Shown: positions 1-12,151 of the stretch, piece after piece
Numbering within the stretch: position 1 is the stretch's first letter
Layout of the letters: each line of letters starts with the position of its first letter
Source of the DNA: Paraescarpia echinospica
Taxonomy: Eukaryota > Annelida > Polychaeta > Sabellida > Siboglinidae
Length of the DNA: 64,000 nt
Direction: 5' to 3'
NCBI GenBank assembly: GCA_020002185.1
Contig: CM034535.1
Location: forward strand, 68,980,318 to 69,044,317
Notes under the pieces: generated by a model
What the model was told of the DNA's origin: nothing
Seen by the model: the letters and a program-made list of their open reading frames with translations, nothing else
The model's database searches: none
Translations under genes and position numbers: made by a program

Positions 1-112
1 AAAGACACAAAGGACATGCACGAGAACGTAGAACTCGAAGCGACTCCCGAGCCTCTCGGAAACAGCCACCCTTGAAAACGGCCACTCTATCAGCATGTTT
101 GATTCCATTTAC
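1..112. other. Intron or intergenic sequence beyond the last visible ARM-gene exon
   Basis: Lies downstream (minus-strand sense) of the donor at 112/111. No convincing further exon is visible before the window edge, so the armadillo-like gene is cut by the window. Confidence 0.4.
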
Positions 113-958
113 CATTGTGTCTGCAAAGCGGCTACACAGTTTTGCCAGAAGCATGCCCATGTGTATACCATCTCTGGCCAGCCTCTCTGATCAGATCGTC
201 CCTTTACAATTGCATTCTGAGTAAACTAGCATTTTGAACTGTTTTAAGAAAGTGTATTATATACAACATGACTATATTTACTTATTAGTTCATATACTTA
301 CTACAATACACATGTATGGCACTCTGGTATTTGATGTTATTCGATCAATTGTGCTTTTGTACAATTACCAGTCGCCAGCTCCGGCCAGGGGACTAATAAA
401 CGTATACATGGCACACTGATATAATTTTTCGTCTTTTGCGGCGTTTTATCTTAAAATTGCACATTATTTAACAACAAATTTATACAGTGTTGAGGAAAGT
501 GATATATATATCATGATGATTCATTGGAAATTTGTAGATAAAAGATGGATTATCTCAGAATGCAATTTTAATAAATTCATTATCTTGACAAGATAGTAGC
601 TATTTATAACAAGACCACATCTCGCAAAGCCTACTTGCGACATGTCCTTCGCACCACCCACCTGACATACGCCTCATGAAGGCGACATTGTCGGAGAGCA
701 TGATAACCAAGGAATATGTCGCCCAACGTCCAGCCCGGACGTCTTCTGTGTTGTTCATCATTTGGAGGAGGACGTTCACAGCACGCTGGTCTCCCTGCGC
801 GAAGAGACACTATACATTCCGTCTAATCCCCACTGATTGGCACAACGAAACAAGATAGCTTTATTACGCTGCTACAGTTTCATTCGGGATACGACGTTTT
901 CGTATTAGTTTACCAAGCCGCAATTTGAATAAATCCTGAGCACACACGCACACGAACG

Positions 959-1055
<97 letters not shown>

Positions 1056-2778
1056 TGTCACACACACACACAGTGTCACACACACACAATTCAATGTACT
1101 GGTGACTTCGTTATGAACTAGCTGAACATGTTCCAAGTGACCTACCAATAAGATATCTTCATGCATCCGTCTACAAGATATCCTGAGTGAACTACCAACG
1201 TAGTGTTCCGAGTGACCTACCAGTAAGATATATTCATACAACTGTCTACAAGATATCCTAAATGCATGAACTACCAACACATTGTTCCGAGTGACCTACC
1301 AGTAAGATATATTCATGCATCTGTCAACAAGATGTCCCGAGTGAACTACCAACACATTGTTCCGAGTGACCTACTAGTAAGATATTTTCAGGCATATGTT
1401 TACAAGGTGTTGGTCATGGGGTAGATGACCTACCAACACAAAGTCCTGGGTGGCGCGGTTCCGGTGGCAGATCCCACTGAGCGAGCGAACCACCTCCAGC
1501 TGCATCCGTGGTGACCGTTCGTCCTTCAGCGCATTCAGCAATGGCCGTAGGTACGTGATGAGGACGCGCGTCACATCCGGATTGGCTACAGAAAAGCTAA
1601 TTTTCCATTGACTGATGTATTCGCATGCCCAAATATTCAGTGTTGAGGGCTATACAAGTCAGGACAAAGGAAATTCAACCTCACTCACTCGTTCGAATTC
1701 GCTGATTCAGCTCGTGTAATACTGGATTGCCAAGCATCCAAATTTCATTCTCCGTGCGATTTTGCTGGTTATTTTGATTTAGGTATTTTGATTATCATTG
1801 TTTTAGCCCATCTTCCTCCATGTATCACACCGAGTGCTTATAGCTCACAAGTTATTTCATTGACGCGTTTCCATGTAATCGATAAGTACGCGAGGTTTTG
1901 CCTAGGCTTTTTCCTCGATCTTACTGGTTCTCACTAGTCTACTCAGGGTTTTTAGTGCGGTATATATAAATAAAGTAGGTTGATAAGGGCACAGGAAAAT
2001 GGCGTGGTGACCCTCACCAATACGGTGTCATTTGTAAATATAATGGAGTGATATAGTTAGTACTGGTAGCAATTAGCTGCCAGAGAAGTTATACGCTTAG
2101 CAATTGTATGTATTGCTTAACGATACCGTCGGGGCCGGCATGCTTGCTGTGGATATGTATTGGTGTATATACGGTGTTGTTTAAACTATGTTAATGAATA
2201 AATGTCATTAAGTTGGACTATTTCAATCTGCGTTGGTCTTGTATCGTTGCTTTACACAGAAAAATGTGTGACGTTGGGCGCATACTATTCATTACAGCAC
2301 GGTCTTTATTTTCCAAAAAATTGTTATTTATTATTTCGCTGTCAAATGATATGCTAGGCAGATTTTTGACAATATGCAATTTTATTTTATTTGGGTACAA
2401 TTAGTTTGGGTATAATTAGTAACGTGATAGCTAGAGACACTCGATCGGAATAGGAATGTTATGGGTCGATTGACCAAGGGAAATTATAACACGATGTGTA
2501 TACTGATATACAGCGTGCATACAGATCGAATTTCAAGTCAAAATACGGATTTCAAACAGGAAACGTGGCATAACTTTCTATTGTCTGCGCTTGCCTAGGT
2601 ATCCGACGAAGCCGAGCATCTTGATGGCGGCGATCTTGGCCGACTCGTTTGCGGCGCTGTCCTGCAGCACGGCGCCGCTCTTGTCGATCTCCCGCGTGTA
2701 CAGATTCAACTCGCTCTTGTCGCCACCGTGGTTGTCAGAGCGCGTGATCGCCGCGGCCGCCTTCTTCATCAGGTCCAT
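113..2778 (-). CDS. Armadillo-like helical-repeat protein, 5' exons (partial gene)
   Basis: Four exons join in frame on the minus strand. Exon 1 is 2778-2595, with ATG in a strong GCCACCATGG context. Exon 2 is 1585-1434, exon 3 is 794-662 and exon 4 is 186-113. Exon lengths of 184, 152, 133 and 74 bp keep the reading frame, and acceptors end in CTGTAG, GCGCAG and ATCAG. Donor 1 is a GC donor (CTAG|GCAAGC); the others are GT. The product (about 180 aa visible) is helical, with armadillo-like pieces such as TYLRPLLNALKDERSPRMQL and RAVNVLLQMMNNTEDVRAG, suggesting a cytoplasmic or nuclear scaffold. No catalytic motif is visible. The 3' end lies outside the window. I do not recognise the exact orthologue. 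The exon chain is seen in the sequence; the ARM assignment is inference from residue pattern. Confidence 0.72.
964..1088. repeat. (CA)n microsatellite in an ARM-gene intron
   Basis: Nearly pure CA dinucleotide run, interrupted twice near its end by GGTGT/AGTGT. It lies in the intron between exons 2 and 3. Reading frames through it are artefacts. Confidence 0.95.
1110..1432. repeat. About 75-bp tandem repeat beside a splice donor
   Basis: About four diverged units, each carrying GTGACCTACCAGTAAGATAT and AACTACCAACACATTGTTCC-like blocks. The last unit runs into the exon 2 donor at 1433/1434. On the minus strand each unit contains a TGTTGGTAG string like the true exon end. Confidence 0.8.
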
Positions 2779-4260
2779 GGTGGCTGGAGGACGGTACCGC
2801 GCACAGCGTTTAAGGCGATGTCCCGTCTACATGCCGAAGAGGAATAATATTAAATATGTTGCGTGTACTGTCCACCAAATTATATTTAATAAACTAGATA
2901 TAGATTGAGGTTTTTTGGAATTATATGAATCAATCATACATAGAAACATGATCAACCAAGTGTAACAGTCGGCGAGATGATATACAACTCGCAGCGTGTT
3001 TGGCAATTTCGCCTAAGAAACGTTCAAATTGTAGTTTAAGAACATTCAAATGGTAGTAAGCGGAGGCAGGCGGGGCTAACCGCAAGGTCCTGGAGTTGTC
3101 TGACATACGCCCAGTTAGAGGTCACACCAGATTCTCCAGTCATATGTTTAATGGACCTTCTCATCGTGCCCATAGCTTGCATTTATTGTGTTTAGGGTGC
3201 TTTCTGGCACTGTAGGTTATTGACAGCTTCAGCCTTCTGGTTGCCAGTAACCCGTACCAAAGAAAATAGGATATTTCCACGTCCGCCTACCACATGATAA
3301 GTATTTGTTGCTTTTTATTGTTAACTGTGTGAAATCGTAGGACGGTAGGTTTAACTAAATTGTTCACACTTGAGGAAGTACAAAATATTGTTCGTCCACA
3401 GGTAATCGTCTTCAGAGTTCGTTTTCTTTTGTGGATTGTCAGTCCAATCTGAGATGTGTGATTCTGGCTGCGAGTATTATTGAGCCGATGCGTTATGCCA
3501 TCGCATCACCTCTCCGTTTCTGCAATGCTCCTTTGCCCGAAGGACGCTGTGCCGTGTTTTGTTGCGCTGTGCCACGCTGATCGATCACAAGCCACCCTTT
3601 CCCAAGACCCAGTGTTGATGAAAAAGCCTTACATTTTCAACAGGTGCCAGGCCCGTAAACCTGCTGGTACGGTGTGTACGTACGCACCCCATCCCCGCTG
3701 AGTCAAGAGTTCCCCTCGTATAGAAATTGTTCCCGTTCTTGGTCATAAGGGGAGGGGTAGTTGACCTCGGGTGGGGGTGTAGGTAGTTGGATGTCTTGTG
3801 AGCCCCAAGGAGGTGCAATTGGATGTTTCTGGGGAGCCTCAAAGGGGCGCAGTTGAACATTATTTGGAGCCTCGAGGAGAGCGCGTTTCGGGTTTGTTTG
3901 GAACACCAAAACGAACGCTTCCAAACAACAACAACAACGCCACGGGCATGGATGCCTTTAACTCAGATATAGGTAGATTTGGATAATATATTCTAGGAAT
4001 TTGTTTTATAGCCTACCTCAGGTGAACTTTGAAAATATATGTGTTCTTGCAAATAGACCTAGGCTTAAACAATCAAAGACACGGTCTTTGTGGAATGTTA
4101 CTGCCCCTACTAGACTCCTCTAGAAAGTGTTTAAGCAATTAATGGTAATTTCTGACACACCAATATTTTAAACAGAAAGCAGTACTTTCCAAGTTGAATT
4201 ACATAGGAAGTGACGTATACATTACATATAGGCAGGAAGTGACGTAAGTGGGACGTTAAA
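2779..4260. other. Intergenic sequence between divergent host genes
   Basis: Holds the likely promoters of the minus-strand ARM gene and the plus-strand membrane-protein gene. No coding exon, RNA gene or clear repeat is supported. Short open frames near 3480-3990 lack splice or codon support. Confidence 0.5.
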
Positions 4261-4314
4261 TAAGCGAGATTGGTTACGTCAACAATCGCGCGTCCGAATA
4301 ACATCTCGACTGGC

Positions 4315-7300
4315 ATGATGGCGCAACAAAACTCAGGTTTGTTAAAAAGCAAATTATTTAAATTACATGTACGTTTGCCAGTGTAACAGTACCACGTATG
4401 TTGTAAATATTACATACATACGAAACATTACAAGGCACGATTCAAGTTCCACTTACTGTTTTGTTGATGCGGTGTAGTAAATTCAAAATACCCTCCCTCG
4501 AAAACACTGCGGTAATGTTTTGAACTTCGGTATAAAACACCACGTAGTTTGTTCAACTTAAATGCTTAAAACCCTCAATGCCAAAGTTTAAAGCTGATCG
4601 TTTTTGTAATAAAATGTTGGTCGTTTTTATCATGCAATCATGTCATCCAGTTTCACCTGTTTACCACATCAATTCTATTTAACATGTGAACGGTCCAAAT
4701 GTGTCTTAGGCAGTCTTGGGTTCAAACTCGAAGGACAAATATGAGAATATCGACACATTCTCAATATGAGAACAGTGCTTTGAACTTAAATTAAAAACAT
4801 TACAGTGTTTCGATCAGTAAGGCATGGTGCTTTAAACGTTCTATACCAGTATCGTGTTAATTACTTGTGATGTCGTAAATTATTCTACTGCACGCTATAG
4901 AACAGAAAAAGCACATCATTATGAAGTTAGGCTGTACGATTGGACGTACAACAATTCAAATGTAAGAATATGCATGCAATTATTATTATTAATAGTATTG
5001 CTTGCTGGAATAAGATCGCGGAAGGAGTAAACAGGTATCTACGTTAGGACTATTATAACGATAAGAGGATTGGGGTGAGGCCCAAAGAACCCCAACTATG
5101 CCATTGCAGTATTTTGCTAACACGCGCCATTGTTTGCAGTTGTAATTAAGGGTTCATCTCATCAGTTCGCGAAGTCCAAAAATACGCATAACCCTGCATG
5201 TTGGTCCAAATCACCTCCACCCACCCCACCAACACGTGGTGTGGCACTTCCGGTCTGATATAGCCGCCGGTTTCAATTGACGTGACATGGTCACCACGCA
5301 AGACGTTACCTACGACGTTGCCGGTTTCCTATATCCACGTCAGCATCAATGTGCATTCGTACGTGTATGTTCAAGCAGATAGGTGGCGCCACTGTGGCGA
5401 TATTTTCCCCGCGACACGAAACCACCACCAACCCTTGCACAATGATACACTCGTTTTTACACTCTGCGAAACCACGGGACTGTCCGTAACTCGTGCGTAG
5501 GTACAACGCAGTGCTAATGACGTCGTTTCGTTTGGCAGACGTGGCCGCTGCAGTCGCGCCATCTGGCGTCTCGCCGTCGAGCTCGGCCGAGTTCGTCGTC
5601 ATCGACCACGTGGACGACCTGCGCAACCAGCAGAAGGTACTGCTCGACACCGTCCATGGTATACTCCGGCAGCTTGGTAAACTCGACCGTAAAGCGAACC
5701 TGGTACGAACACCTTCTGACATTGTCACGCGACATAACTCATAAGAATCGCGGGTTCGAATGACGTGTCCACGCGAATCCGAGAATAGAATTCTATAGAC
5801 AATTCTATAGGATTCTACAGACAATCGAAGTGGCCATAACAATTAATTACGTTGAGTATTATTGAATAATATAGATTTCAATAGATTTTTGTATAGATTT
5901 ATAATGAATTATATAGAAAATATGTATTTTGTTTGCGAAGAGACATCTGGGATATTCAGTTTAAAACATTAAAACATAGGTCTAATCCAAACTCAAGAGA
6001 GGAATTTAAGAGGCGATAGAACCCTTATAAACTGAAGATAGGGACCTATGCAAGCCTAAATACGAAAAAAAACCACAATGTTAATAAAAGACGTACAACA
6101 GGGCCGAGTAGCACAATTACGATAATGTTGGGTTATTTTTTTGAATGGAAAAGTCGACGTAATCGGGTAACGCAAAATATATTGGCAGAAAATTGAATGG
6201 TACACGGAGAACGGAAGTGACGTGTATGCTTGCAGGTGGCCGATACGGCCCGTGTTCTCGACTACTACTGGCGAACTTACTGCTCGCTGTTGCTCACCAT
6301 CTGCCCCGTGCTGCTCGCGTTCGTCATCGACTACAAGACTCGCGACAGCTACTATCCCATGGTAAGTCGACGTAGCCGGCCTTACTCGCCTCCACGTAGC
6401 TCTGTTCCATTCTGTGTGATTGTCACTCTGTTTGTGTCAACACAGTGACGTCGGCGTCGTCAGTATCAGGAACAAGACGTATTAACAATCATCATCGTGC
6501 AGGCGTCGGAAAGGGGTGGGTGGAGCCCCCCAATATTTAGGGTGCGGGTTGTGGATATGTTTTGTCCCCCAGTAGTTCGGCAACAGAGGGTGCAGTTGGA
6601 AGTTAGTTTCCAGGATTACCCTCCTCGACACCGCGGAAAATCTCGATCATTATATACCCCATCGATACCGCGACAAAATCCAATACTACCCCCTCGAACA
6701 TTTTCTAACAACACCCTCCCTCTCCGATCGCACCTGGTGACCATCGGACCCCCAGTATTCAACAAGTTCCGACCCCATTCTTTCATAATTTAGTACTTCC
6801 ACCAATATGGATCGGCGATGTCTGTGTTTATAAGTTGATTCGTATATATTATATTTCTAAAAAGCTGAAGCTGCATGACTGTTAAGGGTCAATGCAGTTG
6901 ATGGTCAAAGTTCTGAAATCCGGCTCACCTGAGATGGCGTTGCCGTTGGGTGTCTGAGGGTCTTCTTGCTGTCACTGTGTTAGTATCGTAACAACAATCG
7001 TATAATCGTGCATACATGTGAATGACGTCATCCACTGCTTATGACGACTTAATTCGATGGATATAGACAGATGGGTATGTGTGTGTTGTTGGATTCAGTC
7101 GACACTATCCTTGATCACCGAATAGCGACAGATTATATAGAGGATGGCTCGAGGAAAAGCACTTCTAGAAAATGTATAAAGATGAGTCATGGCCGCAGTA
7201 TACAGTGAAACCTCACTATTAAGGTCATCCCTGGGACCGGGCCAACATGACGTGAATTGTGGGCTGACCGTTTCAGCTGCACTAATTTCCTCTAGGCTCA

Positions 7301-7792
7301 TATTTATGGTTACATAACTAATTTGGGACTATCCTCGGGTGGCTTTAATTCCGATGTGGCCGTATTACCGAGGTGACTGTAAACGCTATGCCCACATACA
7401 GTTCATTTTCACAACGTTTACCACGGGGGGTGGTCATATACGATATCACACCCGCAGTGAACGTAACCTGCTGCGTTGATTTGCTGCAGGACCTGCCGTC
7501 GTCGATGGTGCAGATCCTCGTCGGCTTCACCGTCTGTGTCGGCCTGCCGACGTTCGCCTTCCACATCTTCGAGTTGTTTGAAATGCGGGAGGGACTGACG
7601 GACGGCGACGAGGACGAGTGGAAAGGCACGGACGACGAGAAGGAGGACGCCGGCTTGGGCGACGAGGACGCGGCCGCGTCGACCGACGAGGATGCCGTTG
7701 TTGAGACGGTGATGTCTGGCCCGTCGGAGTCCCCCGTCCCGGAGACGATCACGTCAAACGACGAGGGCGGGCTGGAGGCGGACGGCCAGTGA
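4315..7792 (+). CDS. Small two-pass membrane protein with acidic C-terminal tail
   Basis: Four exons join in frame: 4315-4336 (22-bp first exon starting ATGATGGCG), 5539-5702, 6236-6361 and 7490-7792. Lengths of 22, 164, 126 and 303 bp give about 204 aa plus stop. All junctions are GT-AG (TCAG|GTTTGT, TTGGCAG, CTG|GTACGA, TTGCAG, ATG|GTAAGT, CTGCAG). The N-terminal part is hydrophilic. Exon 3 gives a hydrophobic stretch (SLLLTICPVLLAFVI) and exon 4 a second (MVQILVGFTVCVGLPTFAF). The last 70 residues are rich in Asp/Glu. Exon 1 is the least certain: its phase and start fit, but it is tiny. Exons 2-4 are strong, with high local GC and coding-like codons. I do not recognise the family; membrane insertion is predicted from hydropathy only. 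Confidence 0.72.
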
Positions 7793-8240
7793 ACACCTCG
7801 CACTCACCACGACAGCTTTGTGCTGGTTTGTTTCTTCAAATACCGACCGTCAGCTATCGACCCTTCCGCCATTTGTCGGGTGCCATAGCGGAGAACAGAG
7901 ACCGCGACACCATCTGCCGAAGAAACATTACAACTGAACGTCTGTGTAGTCACCAAAAAAACGCGAATATGAACTTCCGGGATGACTTCCTGCTCGTCCA
8001 GTGTTTGCGCGTGCGCATTTGGAGCATCGCATAAACTTGGTAACACGCACAGCATGCGCCGTCTACGCTGCACGTCCGGCGCTGCGCGGTCCACACAAAA
8101 AGTGAAGGAAGTTCTAAGACCAAACCCAAGAAACCATCGCCACGGCCCGGTTCCACCGATCAGCGCTGTTGACGTCCGAGATAAGCTACACCCTACACCA
8201 AAACACCGTTCAACTCGAACAACTTGTTACATGCGGTGAT

Positions 8241-8246
8241 AATAAA
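8241..8246 (+). terminator. Polyadenylation signal AATAAA of the membrane-protein gene
   Basis: AATAAA about 450 bp after the stop at 7792, followed by a GT-rich stretch (GTGTGTGTGGGTTTTGTGG). Confidence 0.6.
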
Positions 8247-8775
8247 GATACAAAACGTAGGTGTGTGTGTGGGTTTTGTGGTTTTTTTACCGAGGACGAA
8301 GTGATGGGAGGGAGGGAGAGAGAATTGAGTTCGGGGGAGAGAGAGCTGAGCCCGGGCGGGGAAGAGAGTTAGTCCGTGAGAGTATGGGGAGTCCGGGAGA
8401 GATAGGGTAAAAAGAGGTCCGGTTGAGAAGAAATGCTTCCGCTTGGAGAGAACGATATGTACTTGGTTTAAAATCGTGACGTGAATATTTTTGCCGATTT
8501 CCCCCCTCGTCCGCGAAGAGTCTCCAACACCACTTCCTCTCGGGAGTGAGACCCATTGAGATTGATGCCTTGTCGTGGTGTTGAGATGGCTTGGGTGTCT
8601 CGATGACACGGAGAGCTACGCCGGCGGGAGTCTCAGCTTCTGGCAGTTCAAACCATGCCGGACAGATCGTCCAAACAAAAACCAACCTCCAAGACCACCA
8701 GGTTAGGGTTGAGCATGAGGTCAACGACCTCATCTAATAAAAACTAATGTTACGAAAACGGAAACAATAAACTCC
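8247..8775. other. Intergenic, purine-rich then repeat-like sequence
   Basis: A GGGAGAG-rich stretch (8300-8400) is followed by sequence that resembles an old dispersed repeat (TGAGGTCAACGACCTCA palindrome near 8717). No gene is supported. Confidence 0.4.
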
Positions 8776-8931
8776 ACTTCTCGGCGCCGTGCGGTGGGGA
8801 GCAGGTTACTGCAAGTATGACCAGTGGCAGTGAACGCCTTCGGGAAGCCGTCACTTCTCGGCGCCCTGCGGGTGGGGAGCAGGTTACTGCAAGTATGACC
8901 AGTGACAGTGAACGCCTTCGGGAAGCTGTCA
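8776..8931. repeat. Two direct copies of a 77-78 bp unit
   Basis: Units 8776-8852 and 8853-8930 begin ACTTCTCGGCGCC and end GGGAAGC[C/T]GTC, with a few differences. The outer end of the large palindrome (8814) falls inside the first unit. Confidence 0.85.
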
Positions 8932-8984
8932 CCGCGTGACCATCAGAAAAACCAAGACAAATATATATAAGATTCTAGAATGGT

Positions 8985-9549
8985 CACACTACGTATGCTA
9001 TGGACAAGACCGAGCAAGTCGAATTAGTACTTTAGTTCAATGTTTACCAGGGAAGATATTAGTTCGTTGCCAGTACCAGAGGCTAAGTTCAACGGGGCAG
9101 ATTCAGACTATTTAGGACAATTAATTGTAACCCCGGAAATGGTAGCTAAGAAAATAAGGGCTATTAAACAAATTAGCGTACCGCATGCAACAGTTTACAA
9201 TTTGTCATTAGAAGAGGGAGTGGTTCCTTTAGAATGGAAAGAGGCAAACATTATACCGTTATTTAAAAAAGGTTCGAGAAACAAGTCAGAGAACTATAGA
9301 CCAGTGAGTTTAACATCAGTGATTTGCAAATTATTAGAAAGAATAATTAAAGATCACATGGTGGATTTTCTTGTTAAACTAAACTTGATAAACCCATCTC
9401 AACATGGGTTTTTTAAAGCTAGGTCATGCTTAACAAATATGTTATGTTTTTTGGAAGACATCACTAAGTGGGAAGATGAGGGATCACCAGTAGATACTGT
9501 CTACTTAGATTATCAAAATGCTTTCGACAAAGTACCACATCAAAGATTA
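8985..9549 (+). pseudogene. CR1-like LINE reverse transcriptase, 5' fragment
   Basis: An open stretch encodes the fingers/palm start of a non-LTR reverse transcriptase: EWKEANIIPLFKKGSRNKSE, ENYRPVSLTS, then CLTNML and VYLDYQNAFDKVPHQRL, which contains the motif A aspartate. A stop lies upstream (before 9040), so the 5' end is decayed or truncated. The frame is broken at 9549 by the pogo insertion and resumes at 12154. It acted in target-primed reverse transcription; this copy is dead. Confidence 0.85.
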
Positions 9550-12151
9550 GGGGAGACCGGGGCTGGTTGACGCGATTTACACAAAAAGTCATATTTAGCA
9601 AATACTGTATTATTTTGGTAAATCATAATAGCGTGGCTACATTCCAAATTATATCACCTATTAATATACGCATTCGTGCATTTCACAAGTGGAATGCTAT
9701 TTGTCGTATTGCTTGTTATTTAACACCGTGTCACCTGCGCCAACCTGCCCCGTATACGGGGCAGGATGACGGACACACCAGGGTAGGTTGACGCACCATA
9801 TTTAAGACGCCAATGTGATTTTAAAGCAACCATTTATTAATGTTAAGTGTTTGTCAAAGACGTGATCGAAATCAAATGCATCAATCGGAGTCACAATTGT
9901 GACGCACATAACACCGATCACCGCCCGTGCAATCCTCATGAGCCCATTTCCCGCATTCAGGGCAGCTGACCCACTTCTCGCCGGGTCTGCTATTGCTGAA
10001 CAGCTCGTCACAAACGAGGCATGGGCACGTTTCCTATTTCGTATTTTTTCTGTCGCTTGGCAAATCTCGCGTCTTTCTTCTGAACGATTGATCGCGCCAC
10101 TTTACGGCTGGCCGTTCCTTTCACTTTAGCCTCCCGCTTGGCGGCTTCCGCCTCAATCGCGTTCTTCACGGGGTGTCAGTTAAGATCATGCACCGTCCTC
10201 GCTTTTTGCCGCGATGGGTTGTTTTCCGCGGGGGCGCCTTCGTGAATGGACGCACGTCTTCCGGTGTGAGAGGTTGTTCGCGGCGCGAAGATGCACATGC
10301 TGGCGTCGACGGCATCGATTGATGACCTATGCCCGGTGTGCCTGCTGCCATTGACACAGACGCTTCGTCGAGGATTGGAGCATACTGGAGTACATCGATT
10401 GACAAGTGTGATATGTGATTGTCCAGCAACAAGGTCGAACATGAGCCACGAAGTGCTTCATGAAGGTCAGGAAACCAGACGCGGTCATCCACCCGAAAGG
10501 GTGCGCTGTGCCCACACACCCTACCGGGCCACCATTGACGAAGTTGTCTCGACAGTTCACTCTCGGAAAGATGAACATCGGGTTTACGCTATTCCCCACA
10601 GCGTTTACAGAGTGTCATGAGTTGTCCTCGTTCCGCTGACACTATGGCGCCGACCTGTTTTGTTACCAGTTGTCACAATAACCTTCGCTGGTTTCTGGAC
10701 CGTGGTGCATCCCGTCTCATCGACTTTCCATATCCGTTCGGGTGCATAGTTGTCGCGCGCATAGACTTCCATCAGGGTGTCGAAAAATTTAGATACGTTT
10801 GTCCGGTTGAAACTCGTCGCTCGGCTCAGTGAGGTTGGTTCTGGCGACTTCAGCGATATCGTGTCATTTCTTTTCAGGAACCCGCTTAGCCAATCGACGC
10901 CTGCACGTTCGTTCTGTGTCCACGTAGCAGGGATGTCCTTCTTCAGTGTATGGGCGTAATCGTATGCCAGCTTCCGCGCCTGCATTGTGCTGAGGCCGTA
11001 AAACAAACTTGCTGCCTTCTTTGTATAATCAACAAGGCTGGCCTCCTCTGCCTTGTTGAAGACGCGTCTGTTTCCTTAGTACCCGACGATCTCAACTGCT
11101 CCGGCTGCTCGAACTTTCGAGCAGAACCGTCGCAAAGTAGCCTCGCTGATGTTGCTGGCTTTCGCCACGGCATGACACTTCTTTCCTTCCTCCAAAACTT
11201 CTTTGATAGCCGCATTCATGCTATCCGACGACGTTCGACCTCTGTTCGATTTTCTTTTATAAGTTCGCATGGCTGACCATTGACCTGCAACATGAGTTTT
11301 CACTTGTATATGTATTTAGAATGGCGACCTAAAAAATGACGCAGGTTTAAATCGATATCCCCCATGCTGTAGGCTTAACTAAAACAAACCCTTTCCAGTA
11401 GCCTATTACCCCCTCCCCCCTTCTCCGGTAATAGGCCTAGCCTACTAAAAAACGCTAGTTTATGCATGGTTCAAACATAGTATTACTACTCTACAGCAAT
11501 ATTAGCTAAACACATAAGCGGCATTGCGCATATTAATTGTCAGTAGGTCCTACACAAAGTCACACAGCGCATAGCCTAGGCATAGTAGGCCGACTATACA
11601 CTGTAACAGCCCAGCCCGCGCTCCTTAGCTGCACAAAATTATAAATGACGGCAAATAGATATAACGTAAGTTACAATTGGTTTCTCTCTCCCCGTATTAC
11701 AGCATTTATATCCAACGAAAACGCATAAAGTAATAAGACACACTTGCGGGGCAGGTTGACGCATGCGCCCACCTGCCCCATAGAAAACGCGTCAACCTGC
11801 CCCGAGCTGGTCGGCCGCCATTTGCAATACGCAACACACTACATATGTGCCGTAACGTAATTATGTTTATTTCCACGTGTGCTTATATAACTTAGATTCA
11901 GCAGTGGCCACTGTACGCATTTTGGTCACTAATTAACGACATTGTACACGACAGAGAGTATATTGACATTTTATTACTCAAAGTTGATAAAAAGCAACAA
12001 ACCGTAATAATTCAATCACGTGTTTTTCTTTTGACGCCGAACTTTCTGGAGTTGTGCGTAATCATCCCGTTGATCGGTAGATGGAGCCACCGTGCATTTG
12101 GTTCAATATTATTCTGATAAATCAAATAAATCAACCAGCCCCGGTCTCCCC
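9550..12151 (-). mobile_element. pogo/Tigger-type DNA transposon inserted in the LINE
   Basis: Termini are perfect inverted repeats: 9550 starts G + GGGAGACCGGGGCTGGTTGA and 12131-12151 is TCAACCAGCCCCGGTCTCCC + C. They are flanked by TA at 9548-9549 and 12152-12153, the duplication expected for the Tc1/mariner/pogo superfamily. The element is 2602 bp. CAACCTGCCCCG-type subterminal repeats occur near both ends (about 9740 and 11750-11800). The transposase inside is broken. Confidence 0.92.
9881..11270 (-). pseudogene. pogo/Tigger transposase, decayed
   Basis: Starts at ATG 11270 with a basic N-terminus and a psq-type helix-turn-helix (MNAAIKEVLEEGKKCHAVAK). One in-frame TAA follows near 11080, then a CENP-B-like second DNA-binding block (YAHTLKKDIPATWTQNERAG). 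The DDE core is visible as IWKVDETGC and, after frameshifts, LLLDNHISHLS. The C-terminus encodes a Cys-rich finger (C-x2-C, C-x2-C, H-x2-C, last knuckle altered to Arg) ending at the stop at 9881. Stop and frameshifts make it non-functional. The family expectation is DNA cut-and-paste at TA sites. Confidence 0.85.

Noticed and set aside
864..1280. Cys/Val-rich frame over the CA run
   Set aside because: Composition artefact in an intron.
3480..3990. Small coding exons in the intergenic region
   Set aside because: Overlapping frames on both strands, no splice sites or recognisable domain.
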